7,799 nucleotides of DNA, taken from the NCBI GenBank assembly GCA_034436035.1, contig DAOTVW010000035.1:1-7799 (forward strand), given 5' to 3'. Of this stretch, positions 1-6,819 are shown piece by piece. The stretch is from UBA4823 sp034436035 (GTDB taxonomy: Bacteria; Chloroflexota; Anaerolineae; Anaerolineales; UBA4823). The position numbers and the translations under genes were made by a program. A model generated the notes under the pieces. The model did not search any database. It saw only the letters and a list, made by a program, of their open reading frames with translations, and was not told the DNA's origin. Position 1 is the first letter of the stretch. Each line of letters begins with the position of its first letter.

Positions 1-478
1 CTTGACCAAGGAATGGTGCAGAAATAAGCAACCCTACCAAAACAGAGATCAAAAAAACAGCACTGAAGAAATCTTTGCGTCGGTTTATTATCTTCGTCAA
101 TAAGTACGTTAAGGATATTGCCATAACTGCCATCAGACTCGCCTCGACCGGAATGACTATCGTGTCATAGAGCCAATAGCTAGTTGGATTAGTTATACCG
201 AACCATCCACCGATCAATAATGTGATGATCAACCCAAAGAAAAAAGTCAAATGATAAAGCGTGTTTCCTTTTCTTTCTCGAAGCTGCATCCAATGCACGC
301 GCACCATGTTAATCACCCCCATGATCAAAGCGATGGCAGCCAGGATGACTGCGTTCTCCAGCAACAACGACCGAGTTTGGTTGAGAAAACCATTCTCAAA
401 AAAATAGCCAAGCAAAACAAGGATTGCGGATAATACGGCAATGGCAATGGAAAATGGAGCGTAGATTTTTGTTTTCAT
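1..478 (-). CDS. Polytopic membrane protein, unknown function (partial, C-terminus beyond the left edge)
   Basis: An uninterrupted frame of 159 codons runs from an ATG at 478-476 off the left edge with no stop, so only the N-terminal part is visible. It begins MKTKIYAPFSIAIAVLSAIL. I see about five hydrophobic segments at residues 10-26, 40-58, 75-93, 107-126 and 138-155. Short basic loops (such as VHWMQLRERK after segment 2 and KIINRRKD after segment 4) suggest an integral inner-membrane protein with those loops in the cytoplasm. The start is supported by a GGGGA Shine-Dalgarno-like stretch 5 nt upstream. The ATG overlaps the stop of the upstream gene by four bases (ATGA), so the two are probably translationally coupled. 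I recognise no family and see no catalytic motif. Its operon partner is a DUF6754-like membrane protein, so a shared membrane complex is plausible, but this is inference only. Confidence 0.85.
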   Translation of the reverse strand, partial: MKTKIYAPFSIAIAVLSAILVLLGYFFENGFLNQTRSLLLENAVILAAIALIMGVINMVRVHWMQLRERKGNTLYHLTFFFGLIITLLIGGWFGITNPTSYWLYDTIVIPVEASLMAVMAISLTYLLTKIINRRKDFFSAVFLISVLVGLLISAPFLGQ

Positions 479-1224
479 AAAATCCCCAAAACTTTTAATA
501 CTATTCCCATTAGAATGAATAAAATAATTCCCCAACGAAAATAATCTTGCACCTGAATGCTGGCTTTATGCATCCGATTGCTACCCATATATGCCCCGGT
601 TGCATAAACTTCTTCACCAATCAAGGGAAAATTGGATATGCCATAAAAAATTGCTTGTGCTGTAAGGTTTTCGCTGCCCCCGATGGATAGATTATTCTGG
701 CGCTCAGAAGCATCCAATATCAATCCCAATTCCGAATTGAAGTGACCAAGTAAAATGTCTACAGAGACCTTTTCATCTTTGATTATAGGTTGAGTAGCGA
801 TCGCATAGGAAAATGGCGTGACACCGATCATCTGGCTTTCATAGATTTGATGAGGCACCGCTAATCCAAAACTACGATAGGAATGTCGAATTGTATCTTG
901 GGATAACAGCATTAAGCCGCCATTACCGCTCGTCGCCATGGGAGGCTTATCGCTAAATAGCGCGACCCGCGTTAGTCTTTCTAAGATATTAAGTCCAATT
1001 AATCCACTGCTGAAGGGTTCCTCAAAGAGGTTTCCCCAGCCTAATGCTAGATGAATTCTTTTACCATCTTCTACGGATAATCCGATCGCCCGCTGAAGAT
1101 AGTAAAAAGCGGGTATTTCCCTTAAAATTGATCCTTTTCTTTTTTCTAAAAGGAAATAAACCGCCACCAGCATCAAAATGAAAAAGAACAAGAAAGCCAA
1201 GCCGATCAAATTATTAATGCTCAT
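475..1224 (-). CDS. DUF6754-like membrane-anchored protein, unknown function
   Basis: The 249-residue protein has one N-terminal hydrophobic segment (about 5-26), a central soluble domain of about 200 residues and one C-terminal hydrophobic segment (about 230-248). Recurring blocks in the soluble part are IGLSVEDGKRIHLALGWGNL (47-66), the region 93-120 with PPMATSGNGGLMLLSQDT, GHFNSELGLI (160-169) and LIGEEVYATGAYMGSNRMHK (201-220). From memory these match the DUF6754 family seen in Chloroflexota; no function is known to me and no search was run. There are no cysteines, so it is not a redox or metal-cluster protein of the usual kind. It is the middle gene of a three-gene operon, overlapping both neighbours by four bases (ATGA at each junction). 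An AAGGA about 10 nt upstream of its ATG may serve as ribosome binding site, though re-initiation from the preceding gene is equally likely. Confidence 0.88.
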   Translation of the reverse strand: MSINNLIGLAFLFFFILMLVAVYFLLEKRKGSILREIPAFYYLQRAIGLSVEDGKRIHLALGWGNLFEEPFSSGLIGLNILERLTRVALFSDKPPMATSGNGGLMLLSQDTIRHSYRSFGLAVPHQIYESQMIGVTPFSYAIATQPIIKDEKVSVDILLGHFNSELGLILDASERQNNLSIGGSENLTAQAIFYGISNFPLIGEEVYATGAYMGSNRMHKASIQVQDYFRWGIILFILMGIVLKVLGIL

Positions 1225-1472
1225 GCGTCAGTATCCTTGAGGATTTCCAGAAAACTAGAACGAGCGCATTCATCATCACAGAGAGCTAGCAAAGCTTGAA
1301 TGGTATTGTTCCGTCGATCACCAAAAACGAATGGCTCGATGAAATAAATGAGATGGCGTAAAATATCATCAAAACCGCTAAAGGATTCAAGAAGATTTTC
1401 TACTATATCCGCCATCCCCCATTTGTGGAGTTGTCGTGACCAGGATTGCCAGATATTGTGATTCTCTAACAT
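1221..1472 (-). CDS. Small soluble protein, unknown function (first gene of the operon)
   Basis: The 83-residue protein begins MLENHNIWQSWSRQLHKWGM and ends LEILKDTDA. It has no membrane segment or signal peptide and looks helical and mildly acidic. It has two cysteines near the C-terminus (CDDEC), which is too little for a metal-site call. I do not recognise a family. It is supported as a real gene by its promoter immediately upstream and by its stop codon overlapping the next start (ATGA at 1224-1221). The first ATG is preferred because the -10 box lies exactly at leaderless distance. No Shine-Dalgarno precedes it. The internal Met at residue 20 has a G-run directly abutting it, too close to act as a ribosome binding site. 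Confidence 0.75.
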   Translation of the reverse strand: MLENHNIWQSWSRQLHKWGMADIVENLLESFSGFDDILRHLIYFIEPFVFGDRRNNTIQALLALCDDECARSSFLEILKDTDA

Positions 1473-1478
1473 AATATC

Positions 1479-1487
1479 AGTATAGCA
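1479..1487 (-). promoter_or_regulatory. Extended -10 promoter for the three-gene minus-strand operon, predicted leaderless
   Basis: Read on the minus strand the site is TGC followed by TATACT, i.e. an extended -10 (TGn) plus a hexamer matching TATAAT at 5 of 6 positions. The last base of the hexamer (1479) is 7 nt before the A of the ATG (1472), so the predicted transcript would begin at the start codon. At 17 bp spacing the -35 position reads CAAACC, a poor match, which is tolerable for an extended -10 promoter. A TTGACC lies further upstream but at 27 bp spacing and is not counted. Confidence 0.6.
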
Positions 1488-1622
1488 TAAATCTCATTAA
1501 TGGTTTGGCATGGTCAAGCATTTAACTAATGATTTATTCTCATCTTCTAGTTGGCATTTTCTATCAGAATCGAAAATCAATAAGGATATATTGCAAGTTT
1601 TTTGCCATGATTAGTCCGATAT

Positions 1623-1651
1623 ATGACAGGTTACAAACAATTTTATGTAAT
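1623..1651 (+). promoter_or_regulatory. Candidate sigma-A-type promoter for nifJ
   Basis: ATGACA at 1623-1628 (5 of 6 with TTGACA) and TGTAAT at 1646-1651 (5 of 6 with TATAAT) are separated by exactly 17 bp. This is the best-matching promoter I find upstream of nifJ. It predicts a start near 1658 and a leader of about 128 nt. A second TATAAA lies at 1702-1707, but its only nearby -35 candidate (TTAAAC, 1681-1686) is at a 15-bp spacing. Confidence 0.55.
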
Positions 1652-1658
1652 ATATTAC
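1631..1658. repeat. Overlapping inverted repeats at the nifJ promoter (candidate operator)
   Basis: Two symmetric elements share a half-site. TTACA (1631-1635) and TGTAA (1646-1650) form an inverted repeat with a 10-bp spacer filling the gap between -35 and -10. GTAATATATTAC (1647-1658) is a perfect 12-bp palindrome covering the -10 box and the predicted start. A dimeric repressor bound here would block RNA polymerase. The sites do not match the FNR (TTGAT-N4-ATCAA) or Rex (TTGTGA-N6-TCACAA) consensus, so I do not name a regulator. In a region this AT-rich, chance palindromes are possible. Confidence 0.4.
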
Positions 1659-1722
1659 TATTCTATTTGTGGACAACGGATTAAACTATTTCTTGCCTAC
1701 TTATAAATTTAACTCGATATTT

Positions 1723-1755
1723 AATTCCATACCATTTATTTTGGTAGGAATTTTT
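1723..1755 (+). terminator. Leader hairpin with U-run upstream of nifJ (candidate attenuator)
   Basis: AATTCC (1723-1728) pairs with GGAATT (1747-1752), and TACCA (1730-1734) pairs with TGGTA (1742-1746). This gives an 11-bp stem with one bulged A (1729) and a 7-nt loop. The stem ends in a run of five T (1751-1755), two of them paired. The shape is that of a weak, AU-rich intrinsic terminator, located in the 5' leader about 20 nt before the nifJ ribosome binding site. It cannot be the end of an upstream plus-strand gene, since the upstream gene runs the other way. It may instead stabilise the 5' end of the mRNA. Confidence 0.5.
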
Positions 1756-1786
1756 GCGAAAACTTAATTTTCAATGGAGTTGAAAA

Positions 1787-4700
1787 ATGTCAAAAACGAT
1801 TATTACAATTGACGGAAATGAAGCGACCGCGTATGTTGCCTACCGTCTGAGTGAGGTGATTGCCATTTATCCAATTACCCCATCTTCAGGCATGGGTGAA
1901 TTTGCCGATGAATGGGCGGCCCAAAAGAAACCGAATATTTGGGGAACGATACCGTCCGTAACCGAAATGCAATCAGAAGGTGGCGCAGCCGGTGCCGTAC
2001 ATGGTGCCATACAAGCCGGAGCATTAACCACAACGTTTACGGCCTCTCAAGGTCTCCTTCTCATGATCCCAAATATGTTTAAGATCGCTGGAGAGCTTAG
2101 CCCGGCAGTTTTCCATGTCTCTGCTCGTACTATCGCTACCCATGCACTTTCCATTTTCGGTGATCATTCAGATGTGATGGCATGCCGATCCACTGGATTT
2201 GCACTGCTTGCCTCTGGCTCTGTCCAGGAAGCACATGATATGGCAGCGATTGCCCATGCCGCCACCCTCGAATCTCGGGTACCATTCCTGCACTTCTTCG
2301 ATGGCTTCCGCACCTCCCATGAGGTTAACAAAATCGAACAACTCAGTGAAGATGATCTGCGCGCTATGATTGATGATTCTCTCGTTCAAGCACATCGAGA
2401 GCGTGCCCTTTCCCCCGATCATCCTTTCATCCGCGGTACTGCCCAAAATCCCGACACATTCTTCCAGGAACGTGAGACCATCAACCCATTCTATGCTGCC
2501 TGCCCAGATATCGTTGCAAAAGTAATGGATAAATTTGCGAAAATCAGTGGCAGACGCTATAACCTCTTCGATTATATCGGAGATCCACAAGCTGAAAGAG
2601 TCATTGTCATCATGGGCTCAGGTAGTGAGACTGCGGGTGAAACTGCGCGATACCTGGCAGAAAGAGGACAAAAAGTGGGCGTACTCAAGGTTCATCTTTA
2701 TCGGCCTTTCTCTGTCCTCCACTTCCTCGAGGCATTACCACCCACAGTTAAAGCCATCGCCGTGTTAGACCGAACGAAAGAACCCGGCGCTGCTGGCGAA
2801 CCCCTATACCAAGATGTCGTCACCGCAATTAATGAAGGTTTGGCAGAAGGCAGCGTACCATACGCACAATTTGCTAATCGTCCTTACCCTCGGGTCATTG
2901 GCGGTCGCTATGGTCTATCCTCCAAAGAATTCACACCCGCAATGGCAAAAGCGGTATTCGATGAGCTTCAAAAAGCAGAACCGAAAAATCATTTCACAGT
3001 TGGCATCGAAGACGATGTAACCAAAACCAGCCTTGATTTCGACCCATCCTTCGATATCGAAGACCCTCAAACGGTACGATGTGTCTTCTGGGGTTTGGGA
3101 TCCGATGGAACAGTGGGCGCCAATAAAAACTCTATCAAAATCATTGGTGAAGAAACCGATAACTATGCCCAAGGTTATTTTGTCTATGATTCGAAAAAAT
3201 CAGGCGGAGTAACCATATCGCACTTACGCTTTGGACCAAAACCCATTCGGGCGCCTTACCAAATCAATCAGGCAAACTTTGTCGCTTGCCATCAGTTCTC
3301 CTTCCTGGAACGGTTTGATATTACCAAAATGGCTGCTCCAGGGGCAGTTTTCTTGCTAAACAGCATCTACGGACCAGACGAGGTCTGGGATCACCTCCCG
3401 CGAGAAACTCAAAAAGACATCATTGAAAAAAAGCTCAAGTTCTATATTATTGATGCCTATGAGGTTGCCAAGAAAACCGGCATGGGCACCCGCATCAACA
3501 CCATCATGCAGACCTGCTTCTTTGCTATCTCCGGTGTCCTGCCCAAAGATGAAGCAATTCATCAGATAAAGAAAGCCATTCAGAAAACTTACGGGAAACG
3601 CGGCGAAGCAGTGGTCAAAAAGAACTTTGAAGCGGTGGACCAAACTTTAGAGAATTTGCATGAGATCAAAGTGCCGGATAAAGTCACCAGTCAGTTCACC
3701 CGCCGCCCAGCGGTACCACCAGAAGCCCCTCAATTTGTTCGCGAAGTGCTCGGGAAAATGATTGCCCTTGAGGGTGACTCATTGCCGGTCAGCGCCTTCC
3801 CCGTGGACGGTACGTATCCTTCAGCGACAACCCGTTGGGAAAAACGCAATATCGCCCTTGAAATTCCGGTATGGGAACCAGACCTGTGTATTCAGTGCGG
3901 CAAATGTGCTATCGTCTGCCCACATGCAGTCATCCGTGAAAAAGTATATGATCCCGGCTTCTTGAAGAACGCTCCTGAAGGATGGAACGCCATCGACGCA
4001 AAATTTAAAGAACTTCCGGGGATGAAATTTACCATCGCTGTAGCACCAGAAGATTGTACTGGTTGTGGCATCTGCGTCGAAGCTTGCCCCGCAAAAGACA
4101 AAACCCAGACCGGGCGCAAGGCGATCAATATGGCTCCTCAACCTCCTATACGAGAGCGCGAACGCGTCAAATGGGATTATTTCTTGTCCATTCCAGAAGT
4201 CGATCGCACAGCCATCAGCGTCCGCACGGTGAAAAATTCCCAATTGCTAGAACCCCTATTCGAATTCTCTGGTGCTTGCGCTGGATGTGGGGAAACCCCT
4301 TACCTCAAATTGATCACCCAGCTCTTTGGGGATCGCTTAATGGTTGCAAATGCCACTGGTTGTTCCTCGATATACGGTGGAAACCTGCCAACCACCCCAT
4401 GGGCAGTCAATCGCGAAGGACGTGGTCCTAGCTGGTCTAACTCCTTGTTCGAGGACAATGCTGAGTTTGGATTGGGTTTCCGCCTCACCCTCGATAAGCA
4501 AAACGAATTTGCCCGTGAGCTGCTGCCGAAATTTGCCGGCATTCTAGGAGATAACCTCGTGGATGCTATCCTGAATGCCGATCAATCCAGTGAAGCCGGC
4601 ATTCGCCAGCAACGCGAACGAATCGCCATCCTCAAACAAAAACTGGAGCAACAATCGAGTTTAGAAGCCAAACAATTGCTTTCCGTTGCTGATTCACTGG

Positions 4701-5389
4701 TGCGGAAGAGTGTTTGGATTGTGGGTGGAGATGGTTGGGCATATGACATCGGTTATGGTGGACTCGATCATGTGTTAGCTTCTGGGCGGAATGTCAACCT
4801 TATTGTATTGGATACCGAGGTCTATTCCAATACCGGTGGACAAGCTTCAAAATCCACTCCGCGCGCTTCGGTAGCAAAGTTTGCTGCCGCTGGAAAAGGA
4901 TTACCCAAGAAAGACCTTGGAATGATGGCAATGTCTTATGGATATGTCTATATTGCCAGAGTAGCACTGGGAGCTAACGATCAACAAACCCTGACCGCCC
5001 TACTCGAAGCGGATGCCTATCCAGGTCCATCTCTTGTCATTGCATACAGTCACTGTATCGCCCATGGTTATGACCTGAAATACGGGTTGGAGCAGCAGAA
5101 ATTAGCAGTTGCCTCGGGTGCCTGGCCACTCTATCGCTATAACCCGCTCCTCGCCGATGAAGGGAAGAACCCGCTCATCCTCGATAGCAAAGACCCCAGT
5201 GTACCCATTGAGCAATATGCCTATAATGAAACCCGCTACAAGATGCTCGTCCAAACCGATGAACAACGTGCTGAAATGCTCATCAAATTAGCGCAAAAAG
5301 ACGCCAATCGCCGCTGGGAATTATATCGCCAGATGGCAACCATGACCTACAGCAATCCCTCTTCCGGAAACAATGGAAGCGGTGACTAA
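1787..5389 (+). CDS. nifJ: Pyruvate:ferredoxin (flavodoxin) oxidoreductase, single-chain type
   Basis: This cytoplasmic enzyme converts pyruvate and CoA to acetyl-CoA and CO2 and reduces ferredoxin or flavodoxin, the central step of anaerobic pyruvate use. The 1200-residue protein has the full homodimeric PFOR order: pyrimidine-binding domain (about 2-258), domain II (259-413), gamma-type domain (414-630), linker/EKR region (631-690), two-cluster ferredoxin domain (691-790) and thiamine-diphosphate domain (791-1185). Active-site residues keep the Desulfovibrio africanus numbering: T31 in YPITPSS, E64 and R114. Ferredoxin-type [4Fe-4S] ligands are C701/704/707/711 and C757/760/763/767. The proximal cluster has C831/834/859 and distant C1090. 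The cofactor motif starts at GDG (981-983) and ends at NTGGQ (1015-1019). It ends without the roughly 60-residue C-terminal extension of the D. africanus enzyme; the tail (1187-1200) is low-complexity. The start is set by GGAG 7 nt before ATG. The reverse reaction (pyruvate synthesis) is also possible for this family. Confidence 0.98.
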   Translation: MSKTIITIDGNEATAYVAYRLSEVIAIYPITPSSGMGEFADEWAAQKKPNIWGTIPSVTEMQSEGGAAGAVHGAIQAGALTTTFTASQGLLLMIPNMFKIAGELSPAVFHVSARTIATHALSIFGDHSDVMACRSTGFALLASGSVQEAHDMAAIAHAATLESRVPFLHFFDGFRTSHEVNKIEQLSEDDLRAMIDDSLVQAHRERALSPDHPFIRGTAQNPDTFFQERETINPFYAACPDIVAKVMDKFAKISGRRYNLFDYIGDPQAERVIVIMGSGSETAGETARYLAERGQKVGVLKVHLYRPFSVLHFLEALPPTVKAIAVLDRTKEPGAAGEPLYQDVVTAINEGLAEGSVPYAQFANRPYPRVIGGRYGLSSKEFTPAMAKAVFDELQKAEPKNHFTVGIEDDVTKTSLDFDPSFDIEDPQTVRCVFWGLGSDGTVGANKNSIKIIGEETDNYAQGYFVYDSKKSGGVTISHLRFGPKPIRAPYQINQANFVACHQFSFLERFDITKMAAPGAVFLLNSIYGPDEVWDHLPRETQKDIIEKKLKFYIIDAYEVAKKTGMGTRINTIMQTCFFAISGVLPKDEAIHQIKKAIQKTYGKRGEAVVKKNFEAVDQTLENLHEIKVPDKVTSQFTRRPAVPPEAPQFVREVLGKMIALEGDSLPVSAFPVDGTYPSATTRWEKRNIALEIPVWEPDLCIQCGKCAIVCPHAVIREKVYDPGFLKNAPEGWNAIDAKFKELPGMKFTIAVAPEDCTGCGICVEACPAKDKTQTGRKAINMAPQPPIRERERVKWDYFLSIPEVDRTAISVRTVKNSQLLEPLFEFSGACAGCGETPYLKLITQLFGDRLMVANATGCSSIYGGNLPTTPWAVNREGRGPSWSNSLFEDNAEFGLGFRLTLDKQNEFARELLPKFAGILGDNLVDAILNADQSSEAGIRQQRERIAILKQKLEQQSSLEAKQLLSVADSLVRKSVWIVGGDGWAYDIGYGGLDHVLASGRNVNLIVLDTEVYSNTGGQASKSTPRASVAKFAAAGKGLPKKDLGMMAMSYGYVYIARVALGANDQQTLTALLEADAYPGPSLVIAYSHCIAHGYDLKYGLEQQKLAVASGAWPLYRYNPLLADEGKNPLILDSKDPSVPIEQYAYNETRYKMLVQTDEQRAEMLIKLAQKDANRRWELYRQMATMTYSNPSSGNNGSGD

Positions 5390-5403
5390 ATAACCATGCC
5401 AGC

Positions 5404-5436
5404 GAGGGCTTACCAATATTGGCAAGCCCTCTTTTT
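5404..5436 (+). terminator. Intrinsic terminator between nifJ and the flavoprotein gene
   Basis: GAGGGCTT (5404-5411) pairs with AAGCCCTC (5424-5431). The inner palindrome CCAATATTGG (5413-5422) continues the stem after one A/C mismatch, and five T follow (5432-5436). It starts about 15 nt after the nifJ stop and ends only 25 nt before the next ATG. No promoter fits between it and that gene, so it likely trims rather than abolishes read-through into the flavoprotein gene. Confidence 0.88.
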
Positions 5437-5461
5437 ATAAACAAAATAAAAGGAGTAAAAA

Positions 5462-6451
5462 ATGGTAGATCTATCCACAAACTATCTAGGGATTCAGCTA
5501 AAAAACCCTTTAGTTGCATCGGCTTCTCCACTTGCCCAAAAAGTAGAAACCGCTCAACAAATCGTGCGCGCAGGGGTTTCGGCAATTGTCATGCACTCAT
5601 TATTTGAAGAACAAATATTACGCGAAAGCCTCAAACTGAATGAAGACCTTACACGCGGCACAGATCAGTTTGCTGAAGCGCTCAGCTATTTTCCAGAAGT
5701 TGGACAGTACAGTATTGGTACAGATACGTATCTACGGCACTTGACCAATGTCAAGAAATCCGTCAATGTCCCAGTCATCGGTAGCTTAAATGGCATTACC
5801 GATGGCGGCTGGGTTGAATATGCGAAACGTATTCAGGATGCTGGTGCAGATGCGCTCGAATTGAATTTATATGTACTCCCCACCAATCCAGGGGTAACGA
5901 GCGCGGAACTGGAATCAGAATATCTGAAACTAATCGACAATGTCCGTCGGCAGGTGCAAATCCCACTTGCAGTCAAACTAAGCCCATTCTTCACCTCATT
6001 GCCCAACTTCGTCAAAAAATTAAGTGAAACAGGCGTGAATGGCGTAGTGCTATTCAACCGCTTCTATCAACCCGATTTTGATTTAGAAGAGTTGAAAGTA
6101 ATTCCCCATTTGGTGTTGAGCAATTCGAATGAGATGCGTTTGCCATTGCGTTGGATTGCCATCCTGTATGGAAAAATCAAAATAGATTTTGCATTAACCA
6201 GTGGCGTGCACACTGCAGAAGATATGCTCAAGGCACTGATGGCAGGGGCAAAAGTCACCATGGTCACCTCCGCTTTTCTCCAAAACGGCGTGGAACATGC
6301 CACAGTCATGTTAAGTGATTTAGAAAACTGGCTGGTCACGCATGAATACACATCGGTATCACAAATGATCGGGAGCATGAGTCAGCAAGCCATTGCAGAC
6401 CCATCCGTTATCGAACGGGCAAATTATATGAAGGTGCTTTCTTCATATTAA
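5462..6451 (+). CDS. Dihydroorotate dehydrogenase-like flavoprotein, true substrate unknown
   Basis: The 329-residue protein is a TIM-barrel FMN enzyme of the dihydroorotate dehydrogenase superfamily. It belongs to the 'dihydroorotate dehydrogenase-like' branch that I recall near PFOR genes in anaerobes. Family features seen are YLGIQLKNPLVASASPLAQK near the N-terminus (8-27), N110 in IGSLNG, K172 in VKLSPF (position of the conserved flavin-interacting lysine), LFNRFYQPDFDLEE (197-210) and a C-terminal phosphate-binding region at 247-263 (SGVHTAEDMLKALMAGA). The class 1 catalytic loop NLSCPN is replaced by NLYVLPTN (135-142), so the catalytic base cysteine is absent, with no serine in the same place. 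I therefore do not call it pyrD or assign pyrimidine synthesis. AGGAG (5451-5455) sits 6 nt before ATG. It lies 72 nt behind nifJ on the same strand, beyond a terminator, and probably depends on nifJ read-through. Cytoplasmic; no signal or membrane segment. Confidence 0.92.
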   Translation: MVDLSTNYLGIQLKNPLVASASPLAQKVETAQQIVRAGVSAIVMHSLFEEQILRESLKLNEDLTRGTDQFAEALSYFPEVGQYSIGTDTYLRHLTNVKKSVNVPVIGSLNGITDGGWVEYAKRIQDAGADALELNLYVLPTNPGVTSAELESEYLKLIDNVRRQVQIPLAVKLSPFFTSLPNFVKKLSETGVNGVVLFNRFYQPDFDLEELKVIPHLVLSNSNEMRLPLRWIAILYGKIKIDFALTSGVHTAEDMLKALMAGAKVTMVTSAFLQNGVEHATVMLSDLENWLVTHEYTSVSQMIGSMSQQAIADPSVIERANYMKVLSSY

Positions 6452-6461
6452 ATCATGTATA

Positions 6462-6491
6462 AAAAAGGCTGCCAAACTAGGCAGCCTTTTT
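6462..6491. terminator. Strong bidirectional intrinsic terminator
   Basis: AAAAAGGCTGCC (6462-6473) pairs perfectly over 12 bp with GGCAGCCTTTTT (6480-6491) around a 6-nt loop (AAACTA). T-runs lie at the 3' side in both readings: five on plus and six on minus. It starts 10 nt past the stop of the flavoprotein gene and lies 42 nt past the stop of infA, serving both convergent units. Confidence 0.93.
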
Positions 6492-6533
6492 ATTTATCCA
6501 ATAAGCAAACCGTGAATGAACAATAAAGATGAA

Positions 6534-6785
6534 TTATTCCTCGATATCTGGTTCATCGGCATATTTCTTATGCCGGTAAACGATTCGCCCCCGTGTAAGA
6601 TCATAAGGCGACATCTCTACCCGAACCTTATCACCTAACAAGATGCGAATGTAATATTTACGCATTTTTCCGGAAAGATATGCCAAAACCTCATGTCCGT
6701 TTTCTAAGCGGACTTTAAATTGAGTGCCAGGCAAAGCCTCAATGACTGTACCTTCGACCTGAATTTTATCTTCATCTTTTGCCAT
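6534..6785 (-). CDS. infA: Translation initiation factor IF-1
   Basis: IF-1 binds the A site of the 30S subunit and helps IF-2 and IF-3 select the initiator tRNA. The 83-residue protein is a single S1/OB-fold domain with the usual family run: VEGTVIEALPGTQFKVRLEN (10-29), then LAYLSGKMRKYYIRILLGDK (34-53) and a YDLTRGRIVYRHK end (61-73). It is about ten residues longer than the common 72, owing to an acidic tail, YADEPDIEE (75-83). A strong GGAGGAG (6789-6795) lies just upstream of the ATG, fixing the start. It is the second gene of an operon with rpsU (34 nt gap). I see no promoter in that gap, so it is probably co-transcribed from the rpsU promoter. Placement of infA behind a bS21 gene instead of in the S10/spc ribosomal cluster is worth noting. 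Confidence 0.98.
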   Translation of the reverse strand: MAKDEDKIQVEGTVIEALPGTQFKVRLENGHEVLAYLSGKMRKYYIRILLGDKVRVEMSPYDLTRGRIVYRHKKYADEPDIEE

Positions 6786-6819
6786 TCACTCCTCCGTTTC
6801 ATTCAATCAAATTAGTCGC

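Larger units (their letters stand above)
1473..1786. promoter_or_regulatory. Divergent control region between the membrane-protein operon and nifJ
   Basis: This 314-bp AT-rich stretch holds no credible gene. The left end carries the minus-strand extended -10 promoter. The middle holds the nifJ promoter (-35 at 1623-1628, -10 at 1646-1651) and palindromic elements around it. The right part is the nifJ leader, with a hairpin and U-run (1723-1755) and a GGAG ribosome binding site (1776-1779) 7 nt before the nifJ ATG. Bases about 1500-1620 contain nothing I can name beyond a minor GCAA/TTGC inverted repeat (1593-1605). Confidence 0.7.

Noticed and set aside
251..433. Open frame of 60 codons on the plus strand
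   Set aside because: It lies antisense to the partial membrane-protein gene, which continues an operon by ATGA overlap; its histidine-rich start has no ribosome binding site support.
1667..1676. TTGTGGACAA as a Rex-type operator upstream of nifJ
   Set aside because: It has only TTGT/ACAA half-sites with a 2-bp gap, not the longer spaced Rex consensus, and it lies downstream of the best promoter.
2168..2590. 140-codon minus-strand frame inside nifJ
   Set aside because: It is antisense to well-conserved PFOR domain I sequence and shows no recognisable protein features.
3821..4243. 140-codon minus-strand frame inside nifJ
   Set aside because: It is antisense to the two-cluster ferredoxin domain; its cysteine-poor composition simply mirrors that coding sequence.
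4054..4431. 125-codon plus-strand frame inside nifJ in another phase
   Set aside because: It overlaps the conserved cluster and thiamine domain reading frame and is rich in R, S and P, typical of a shadow.
5283..5607. Short frames on both strands spanning the nifJ terminator
   Set aside because: They run through a clear terminator hairpin and the start of the flavoprotein gene and have no ribosome binding site of their own.
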